Source: Euglena gracilis (Eukaryota; Euglenida; Euglenophyceae; Euglenales). Taken from it: a DNA stretch of 64,000 nucleotides. Below, one piece after another: positions 56,977 through 64,000 of the stretch (positions are counted from its first letter, which is position 1; every line of letters starts with the position of its first letter). The stretch spans positions 21,508,930-21,572,929 of the forward strand of contig CP154957.1 of NCBI GenBank assembly GCA_039621445.1, given 5' to 3'. The position numbers were made by a program, and so were the translations under genes. The notes beneath the pieces were generated by a model. It had not been told where the DNA came from and did not search any database. It worked only from the letters and a program-made list of their open reading frames with translations.

Positions 56977-57216
56977 GTGGGGACAAAGGAGGTCCTCACC
57001 TGGCGGTTCACCGGTCTCCCGCCAGGCAGCCTCCCAGCCCCCACCGCCGCTCCGGGATATCCCATGGTCGTGGACCAACCCACGGCGATCCCCACACTCT
57101 TCGACAGGTGTGCCCACGGCCCCCCCCTGATCATCACTCTTCATCTTCGGGGGAATCGCAAGGGAAATCAGAGGCTTGTGCCAGTGACTAAAGCTCTTGA
57201 TGGAGATTCAATGTAA
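56977..57216 (+). pseudogene. Conserved element segment, copy A
   Basis: Reads EVLTWRFTGLPPGSLPA, then VVDQPTAIP and on to a stop after GDSM. The part up to VVDQPTAIP has a clear protein-level counterpart on the - strand at 61862-61986 (TWRFNGVPP, VVDQPTAIP). The DNA match covers about 56980-57100. The function is not recognised. Its repeated presence among retroelement pieces suggests part of an element's coding region. Confidence 0.55.
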
Positions 57217-57441
57217 GGCGTTTTGCTCTGAAATGCACGTGCCAGCGGTCCGGACAGCCACACACAAAACGGCCCGACGGCTCCCATGCTACAAAATCTT
57301 GCCCCGCGGTCGTCCAACGAGTGAGAAACACAAGTCCATGGACCAGGTGGGACATTCGTCCAAAATACAATCGATTAAGGGCACCACAAAAAGAAAACAT
57401 GACGCGGACAAGCTGTCGGGTGTGCTGCAGTGGCTTTCCCC

Positions 57442-57654
57442 TCAATTGAAAATGCTCGACCCACAGGGGAAACTCACGGAATTCACCTCCATTTTCTGGG
57501 CGCGGATGAAAAAATCCTTTTCCGTCCATTCCGGTATGAAAATCACAGAGCGTGCACAATCCCTTTCTAACTTGTCTAAAACCCACCCAAATTGTTGGAA
57601 GGGAGGGTTCATCCAAAGGACACCCCCCCACGGTTGGGAGAAGGCGTCCTCCAA
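57442..57654 (-). pseudogene. Methyltransferase-like (NPPF) domain of a YR-type retroelement
   Basis: Encodes AFSQPWGGVLWMNPPFQQFG, then LDKLERDCARSVIFIPEW. The NPPF motif, the following helix and the hydrophobic-P-x-W strand match the Dam-like/RNase H-tail domain that follows the reverse transcriptase in DIRS-like and some other retroelements. The frame is closed on both sides and no adjoining RT is in place, so this is a fragment. It may belong with the - strand RT at 61.99-62.52 kb. Confidence 0.6.
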
Positions 57655-57850
57655 CTCAGGACTTCCAGGTCCCCACCAACGGCCGAATCAGGCCGTTGTC
57701 TCCTCAATGAGGGCAACCGCGTTGGGTTGGAATGGAATACGACGGGGTGTGTGGTAGCCGCGTAGCAGCTGTGAGGAGAGGCCATCGTGGCGGCTTCGTC
57801 CAAGCCCTACAACGAGACGTAGCTCTTCTCGCTCGCCCATACGTGCGAAG

Positions 57851-58700
57851 TTGAGATGGGTTGTCCTCCGTTTTGACGGACAAGCAGACGAAGCCTTCAG
57901 ACTCTGTAACACCTGGCCCCTCGCAGCGGGGATAAAGAAGTACCCCGCCGAAGCTGCAGAACCTGGAGGTGCGATGACGTTGGACGCGAGCGGCCGAGCG
58001 CAGGCGACGACCGAGGACGAGGTGAAAGAGGCGGAAGAGTCCCTGGAGTAGGAGGAGGCCTGCCAGAGCTTGCAGGCGAACCTGGAGAAGGTCCTGCTCC
58101 GCCAACAGGCAGGCTCTTTGAGTTTGGATATCCGTTATTTATTTGAAGGGCTACCCAAATTCGAAGGCCTGAAGGACAAGCCGGAGGTCAACAACCACCA
58201 GCAGTGCTCCACCTCCAAGGTAAACAAGCTGCTGCGCACTAGCCAGCAGAGAAACTTTAATTTGTTGAGAATGTATTCATTGATACATGAAGTAGCCCTC
58301 GCAAGGTTGTACTGAGCCAGCAGTTTTTCTACTAGCTGTTGGAACTGGACAGATGTTTGGTCGAGGAGAGGAAGAAGGCCTCCCTTCCCCACTCCGTGGA
58401 ATAGAACGAGCAGAAGTTGTTCTGGGCAGAATGTCTGAAGATTAAACAAGAGGTGGAAAAGATCAAAAAAGCCAAAAGAGTTTCCTTGAAACCTGAACTT
58501 TTTTCAATGCTTCCTCCTCCATTTCTGGTTCTTCCGAGCAGGGAATGTCGTATATTTTGCCTTCCCCAGGTGGACGATTCAAGTTCGAAACGTATGGAAA
58601 AGGCTGGCGGCCAAGCTTTGGAGAAGGACATGGCAGCAGAAGCTTGAAAAAAGGAAGAAAATGCAATTGCAGAGGCAAGCCCTGCCCAGCTGCGTCAGCA
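57851..58700 (+). pseudogene. Gag-like coiled-coil remnant
   Basis: Consecutive + strand frames, broken by stops at 58049-58051 and 58313-58315, read EDEVKEAEESLE, SLQANLEKVLLRQQ and later EKMAKAGG-like helical, Glu/Lys/Gln-rich pieces. Long charged helices upstream of a Cys/His segment and RNase H suggest the gag part of the + strand retroelement. No catalytic motif is visible, so the identification is weak. Confidence 0.35.
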
Positions 58701-58759
58701 GACTAATGGGAAGGGGACAACCCAAGAACTCCACCTGCTCAGCACCCACAGTGGGCTGC

Positions 58760-58991
58760 AGCAGGATCCAAATGGCAGGACCCACAGACCACTGTGGCCT
58801 GTAAGGGTTGCCAACAAAACCACCACATGCCAAAGGGATCCCAGGTCTGTGCACACCGAACTTCATGCACCGTCCCAACGTTCCAGTGGAGGAAGTGTGA
58901 ATCTGACAGAAGTTGCCATGGGAGACACACCCCTTCCACAGAGATTAGAAAAAATGTGTGCCAAAAAGGCAGGTGTCTGCCATTCTGGTAA
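58760..58991 (+). pseudogene. Cys/His-rich segment, possible gag zinc finger
   Basis: The frame at 58794 reads ACKGCQQNHHMPKGSQVCAH followed by more Cys (TSCTVPTF, WRKCES, RSCHGRH). C-x2-C and further Cys/His pairs are compatible with a zinc-binding knuckle of a retroelement gag. The spacing does not match the classical CCHC knuckle. Confidence 0.35.
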
Positions 58992-59167
58992 AAATAAGGT
59001 CTCCTAGCCCGACCCTTTTAAGGGCTTTCACATCAGTACAGTCAAATTATTTGGTGGGAACTCCCAACATCCTTGGGAATTACCTCATCCCATCTCACAT
59101 CACACGAGATAAAAGAGGAGCTGAAAAGGTAAATGGTTTGCTGGGAAATTGGTCATGAGGACCATTT

Positions 59168-59425
59168 GTGCAAAAAAAAGAAAACACAATTATCTTGCAC
59201 TCAGAGAGCAGCACCCTGGGCTGTGGGGTATTGCACCCAGCATCAGGAGAACACATTCACGATTACTGGAGAAGGAAAAAAGCCCTCCACATAAACGTAA
59301 AAAAGCTCATGGCTGCCAGAAACACAGTAAGATTTCTGGCACAAGCAAACGACAGGGTGTTTGTACGTGTGGACAATCAAGTAATCCAAATTAATTACGC
59401 AACGGGGGAAGATAAAATCCTTTGA
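59168..59425 (+). pseudogene. RNase H domain of a YR-type retroelement
   Basis: Reads STLGCGVLHPASGEHIHDYW, then HINVKKLMAARNTVRFL and VFVRVDNQVIQINYATGED. This is the DIRS/Ngaro-type RNase H layout: a GxGGVL-like strand, the INVxELxA helix (E replaced by K here) and the VRxDN strand with the catalytic Asp. The reverse transcriptase that should precede it is missing. The K in place of the helix Glu and the isolated frame show decay. Confidence 0.75.
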
Positions 59426-59449
59426 ACTAAAATTTGCAGCCCTTTTTCC

Positions 59450-60180
59450 ACAGGATGTCCAAAAAGGATGTCACCCTTGAGGTAAACTGGGCACCCTCCA
59501 GCCAATGACTGGCAGATCCCCTCAGCAGATGGCGACAGGACAGGGTGATTTCTATTCAGAAAGAGATTGTTTATTCATCTGGAAAATTTTTTCAACCCTT
59601 CATCACCCTCGAAACAAATCTTTTTGCCTCCCAGGAAGCAAAAAGTTAGCAGATTTTGTGTCCAGATAGCCCCGTTTGGAGGCCAAGGCAACAGATGCCG
59701 GACAGTGCCCCATGGTCTACATTTGGAGGGCTTTATGCTAACCCCCCAGGCAAAAGAGGGACCACCTGGTGGGTGGCATTCTTTCTCCCCAACAGTTTTG
59801 GAACATTCTTTTGGAGGCGTTTACCCTGAAACATGGGTGTATACGACCACCAGTTTTATTAATAGCGGCCACCATGGTGCTGAAGCCCAAAATGGGACCA
59901 CCATCAGAACCTTTGCTTTTTGAAAAAGCTGTAGCCTGGCCATCTGCTCAGGTCAATGTTTCACGCAGAAAAAATAAACCTTCATCCATTGATGATTTTA
60001 TAACGAGGAATTCCACCCTGAAGGCATATCGTAGTGGCTTTATGCATCACTGGAATATCCTCCAGCAGAGTATGGTTCACCCAACAGGCATCATCTGACG
60101 AGATTGAAGACGCTTTTTTACAATTGTTCAGATTCTCCCCCACACAGGCCAGAAATGCCTATTCGGGTGTTTTATTCCTG
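59450..60180 (+). pseudogene. RNase H tail and possible tyrosine-recombinase N-terminus
   Basis: Across shifting frames the sequence resembles the known downstream part of these elements: a stretch like TLEVNWAPSSQ and MADPLSR, then LETNLFASQEAKS, LADFVSR and YANPP-like pieces. From 59975 follows SSIDDFITRNSTLKAYRSGF, which resembles the T-x-x-x-Y-x-S core-binding helix of tyrosine recombinases. At least three frameshifts and several stops are present, and no catalytic R-H-R-Y part was found. Confidence 0.5.
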
Positions 60181-61861
60181 CATGGGGGTCGGGAAAATTA
60201 ATGTTTCACCCCCTTCTATCCAGGTGAAATAAAAATATACAAAAATATGGAGCCTTCTGGGATTCTGGCTTCTGCTGAGATGTGGGATCCCTGGCCTCTG
60301 TTGAGGCACCTGGCCTCAGTCCCAGTCCCCTCTCATCAGAACAAGATTGTACTCTTATGTTTATACAGTTCATACTTGTGTGTCTCATTTTAATGCTTCT
60401 CAGATCTTCAGATTCATCAGACATGAAATGTTTTGCAAGTTTATGAGATTTTTATCCCTGCGTAAAAATTATATAAAAAAAGAAAAAATTGACAAGTGAG
60501 AAAAAATTGTTTCTTTACCAAAAATTGCCCAAAATTCCCCCTTTCAACTTTCAAAAGAGAAAGTGGCCTTCACAAAGTACCATTGCCCCCAAAGGGGGCC
60601 TGCACTTCTGACCCTCCAACCCCTTTAGAGGTAATAAGGCAGAAGCCATTGCATCCTTCACAAAAAAAACGCCTTGGAAGAATTTGGAATTGATTCCCGT
60701 ATTTAGGGCCCCAACTCCACCTGGAGGGCAGGTGTCAACCTGATGGAATAATTAGGTCTGAGCTCAGAATTTTTTTGTGAAATTGGTCAGTAAATGAGTG
60801 CGGAAGCCTTCTGGTCCCACTACCAAACGTTTGGTGCTCAAGAAAACTTGCAGCACACTTTTCGATCTAAAAATAAAAATTGGGTGGAGCCGCCACCCCC
60901 TGGATTGGTGACCTCACTTCGTGGAAGTGCGGATCCCAAGGTGTCTCGCACTTCCCCGAGGCAGACCGAGAGGGAAGGAAGGGAAACCGAGGGCGAAGCA
61001 CAAACACCAAGTGAGCCCACCTAACCCTCCCCAAAACGAAGACAATCCACGGTGGGGACTCCAAGACAGAGTCTCCCCCCGGAAAACGTCCATGCCAGAG
61101 CGACTAGCCAGCCAACTCCGGCGAACTTACTGCAATAAAGTGGAAAAGCCTGATCTTGCAACCAAATTCACCTTCAATAATCCAGCAAACAAGGCATGAC
61201 ATTACTTGGTGTTTGTTCTTCGCCCTCGGTGTCCTTGAATCCTCTCTCAGCCTGCACCGGGTGAGTACGACATTGTGGCCTGCGGAACGTCATCCAAACT
61301 TAACGGAAGAGGGACGGCAATCGGGAACGGTTTCTGGAATCACCGTTATGTTTCTGAAGTACTTTGGGGGTGCAATAATGACTGGGAGGCAGCATAGTAG
61401 ATGAGGCAGCTTACGAAACGGTTCAGAGTGTGATCCCGCTTCTCTTGAGATGAACCTTTGTAACAAAGTCAGCCTTAGATGCCAGTGTTTGATCCGAGGA
61501 AGTGGAAGGCCGCTCTTTGGATTGACGCAGGATACCTGCCAGTGGTACCTTCGTCCTCCAGGGCCCGCCGACGTCTCTCAGCAGGACATGACCCGGAGAA
61601 CTGAACACCTGCCATGCTCCCAGGAAGCTCACGGTGGCACATACGCAACCCCATCAGCTCCGAAAACACATTCCTGCAGTCTCTACCACCTCAAGAAGGA
61701 AGGGAACACTTTCTAAAGAGGAGGTGAAAACCAGCTTCCACCTCCACAAGAAGGTAGCGTGATTCTGCTTCCTCACTGACGAACCTGGTTTCCGCTGAAC
61801 CTCAGCTTGTGAGCGAAGACCTTATCAGGTTCCACGTGTGCATAATCCCACGTTTTTGGAA
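60181..61861. other. Decayed element sequence without recognisable domain
   Basis: No gene is called. An A-rich stretch near 60470-60490 and an AT-rich part at 60400-60500 could mark an old element end. The part at 60920-61190 is open on + (coding a Lys/Arg/Pro-rich peptide) and shares AGCCAACTCCGGCG with 63758. The part at 61420-61720 is open on both strands. Confidence 0.35.
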
Positions 61862-61986
61862 TCGCCGTGGGTTGGTCCACGACTATGGGGCATCCCGTGG
61901 CGGCAAAAAATATGGGCTCAGAAGGCTGTCTGGCGGGACACCGTTGAACCGCCAGGTGAGGACCTCCTTTGTCCTGCGATTTTTCT
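61862..61986 (-). pseudogene. Conserved element segment, copy B (inverted)
   Basis: The reverse strand reads EVLTWRFNGVPPDSL, then VVDQPTAIP, the counterpart of 56980-57100 on +. It follows directly, through GACAAAGGAGGTC, the end of the RT remnant, so the join RT-to-segment may be a rearrangement or the genuine order in this element. Confidence 0.55.
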
Positions 61987-62520
61987 GTCCCGGAAATTTA
62001 GTTGAAAACCCAAGTGATTCACCATCTGGGTGGGCTGCAGGGTGGATTTTTTGATGTTGATTTTGAATCCTTATTTTATTAAATTCCTGGCAACAGGGTT
62101 GAGAGGGTTTTGCAAACTGTTTCGCGTTGGGGCCATCAATAAAATGTCGTCCAGGTAAATAAAAACCTGTATGCCCCTTTTTCTCCACAGTTTTTCGAAT
62201 GTTTTCATCACACTCATTAAAATTTATGGCATTATGTTTAACCCAAAGCAGCCGCCTGCAATTTCCATGTCTGCCCCCTCACTTTATGCCTTAAAAATGG
62301 CCTTAAGGCCTGGCTAACTGAGATGTAGAAATAGGCATATTTTAAATCTATTTTTGGTTGCCCAGTGTCATTTCTCCAAAACAGGAAAAATGTGCTGGAT
62401 GTGATCCAGCTTGAATGGTTTTACTTGAAAGTTCTGATTTATTTCTCTGCAGCCGCTGATCATTCTCCATTTTGTAGTTCCCCCTTCTGGTTTTGAAATT
62501 AGAAACCATGGAATTAAATG
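61987..62520 (-). pseudogene. Reverse transcriptase remnant, YLDD type
   Basis: Reading the - strand from 62515 down, the blocks are: FLISKPEGG and WRMISGCREINQ (template/primer block), KIDLKYAYFYISV (motif A, catalytic Asp kept), FIYLDDILLMAPT (motif C, catalytic Asp pair at about 62146-62151), and STLQPTQMVNHLGFQL (thumb). The order and the YLDDIL form fit DIRS/Ngaro- and Ty3-like RTs. Frameshifts near 62385 and 62250, a stop just before motif B/C and another after motif C make it non-functional. Confidence 0.85.
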
Positions 62521-63410
62521 CTGGGTTTCTTAATCCCAAACTCGGTTTATTGACCCAGTTTTTTCGTAATCCAGCAGAATTTTTTCTGCCTGGTTCAAGT
62601 CCAAGTTGGCTCTGGGCTTTGGGTTTGTGAACAATTATGGGGGATCTATCCAGGGGGCTGAATTCCTTTTTTGATTAACTGACATGTTGCTGGGGGGGGG
62701 GGGTGGCATGTTTTGACCACCATTCTAGAATTTTCTGAAGCCTCTGGTGCGGGGTGTGTCTCCCCATTTCTCCTCTGTGAAATTTATTTCCCAATCAGGT
62801 GTTTTTCTGGGGGTTGGGGTGGGGGTGTTGGACATTGCACCCCTGCTGTGCCTTGGGATTGAGCATTCTTGCAAGGGTTGCTGGGGGGGGGGGGTGCATG
62901 CTCTTCTCACAGGCTCTCTGATCCTCCATTTTTTCATTGGTGTTGTAATTTGACATACTATAGGGGACCCTTTTTTGGTATCCCCCTTGTTTTGATTTAC
63001 CCCTGCAATGGGCATTGAAGAAGAAATGTGAGTGGGGGTTGCCCCCTTGTCCTCCACTGCCCCTGTGGGGGCATCCTCCTGGGGCTGCTGCAGTTGATTT
63101 ATATGAGGTTTGCACCTTAGCTTCTGGGGGCCATTTCTGAGCCACCTCTTTGGCCCCCATGGCCTTGTTCACGCTTCTGGTCTCCCTGGCCTCATAAAAT
63201 CTGGCCTCCATGGCCCTGCACTTGTTGGCCCCCATGGCCGTGCAAATGAAATGAAACAAAATTCTGGTCCATTCCTTGGTCTCTCCTCCATGGGGCTGTT
63301 ATTGACCTTGGTCTCCAGCTCCACTGTAAATCGGGTGGGGCTGCTTTGCCCCCCCCCTTCTTCCACTTGGGACGGGTTGTTGCCTTCCTCCTTCTGGTCC
63401 TTCTGACCAC
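62521..63410 (-). pseudogene. Possible gag/linker remnant upstream of the RT
   Basis: On the - strand a long frame (63259-62795) reads KQGGYQKRVPYSMSNY and similar Gln/Lys/Pro-rich, repeated GPW-like pieces (PMEGRPRNGPEF-type), with G/C-runs at 62692 and 62883. Position upstream of the RT and composition suggest gag or a gag-pol linker. No zinc knuckle or protease motif was seen. Confidence 0.3.
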
Positions 63411-63675
63411 TGTGGTTCAGTGTCCGTGGCCGTCACTGGGAGGGGTTTTTTGCTGGGAAATTTCTGATGTGATGATCTGGGGGGAAGGGGCGGCCACGGT
63501 TCGCCACGTTTTGTCCGCACCTTCGGGTTCTCCAGCTGCTTCGGTGACTTATGCTCCGGGTAGTTCACGTCGACTGGATAATTCCAATTTTTTCCAAACA
63601 GCATTGTTCATTGAAGTCAAATTTTACATTGTAAATTGTATTTTGATGCTCCTTCTGCTTCGCGCCCTTCCGGAT

Positions 63676-64000
63676 ATTCGTTTGATATTGACTTCTTCTC
63701 TTGGTTCGCCTTCGCCATACTCTGTTCCTTTCTTCCGGGTTGTCGAAGGGAAAATTGGGAGTCAGCCAACTCCGGCGGAAAAGGCGCTAAGCGGGACCTC
63801 TTAACCGAGCGCACAAAGACAATTACAGCAAACCGCCGGCGAGCAAGGCATGGCCTCGCAATGGCAAAGTGCAGAACCCGAGGTGTCTCGTCGCGCTCAC
63901 GTCTTTCTGAATATTCTTATTCTGGTGACTTCTCCTCTTGGTTCTTCGTCGTTCGAGACTGCTCCTGTCCCCTGGGTGTCGAAGGGGAAATTGAGAGTCA
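63676..64000 (+). repeat. Diverged tandem duplication reaching the window end
   Basis: ATATTCGTTTGATATTGACT (63676) through TCTCTTGGTTCGCC to GTCGAAGGGAAAATTGGGAG (63743) is repeated in diverged form from 63910 (ATATTCTTATTCTGGTGACT to GTCGAAGGGGAAATTGAGAG at 63980). The copies are about 235 bases apart. It could be a terminal or internal repeat of a retroelement continuing past the window. Confidence 0.65.

Overview
This window is nuclear DNA of an intron-rich eukaryote. The lineage cannot be fixed from sequence alone. Short GC-rich exons are bounded by GT-AG introns. They encode an eIF4G-type translation initiation scaffold with all three HEAT domains (MIF4G, MA3, W2). Fragments of tyrosine-recombinase-type (DIRS/Ngaro-like) retroelements occur on the right. 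There are no operons, Shine-Dalgarno sites, rRNA, tRNA or CRISPR features. Plant eIF4G generally lacks the W2 domain, so a land plant is unlikely; an alga or other protist, or an animal, remains possible.

About 0.9-20.3 kb holds one split gene on the + strand. Recognisable parts, in order, are an eIF4E-binding peptide (YSVEFLL), the MIF4G domain over four exons, a charged linker, the MA3 domain over three exons, and the W2 domain over four exons ending in an acidic tail. The first exon(s) and the stop codon were not identified. The protein would bridge cap-bound eIF4E, eIF4A and the 43S complex in the cytoplasm.

The introns and the DNA downstream (to about 28.4 kb) are packed with short, non-coding, inverted-repeat elements. 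Most carry C-run/G-run junctions, and several have clear target-site duplications: a fold-back element at 2.0-2.7 kb, an element with CCGCAATTT iterations at 8.6-9.0 kb, and a TIR element at 21.3-21.7 kb. Others share an internal GGCGC-TTTG-GCGCC hairpin. One intron is almost entirely a TIR-bounded unit with a very AT-rich core, and the last intron takes its 3' splice site from a repeated sequence. Together they look like a set of non-autonomous elements that supply or fill introns (introner-like).

About 28.42-55.61 kb is a head-to-tail array of 16 units of about 1.7 kb, ending cleanly at a unit boundary. Each unit holds a (CA)n microsatellite. The units differ by point changes, indels, one 31-bp micro-inversion and an alternating pattern showing that units were duplicated in pairs. 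No reading frame in the unit is convincingly conserved, so it is described as a macrosatellite of unknown function.

From 55.6 kb to the end lie decayed retroelement pieces on both strands: reverse transcriptase with a YLDD motif (-), an NPPF-type methyltransferase-like domain (-), RNase H with a following recombinase-like stretch (+), gag-like coiled-coil and Cys/His segments (+), and an inverted pair of a conserved unknown coding segment. All carry frameshifts or stops.
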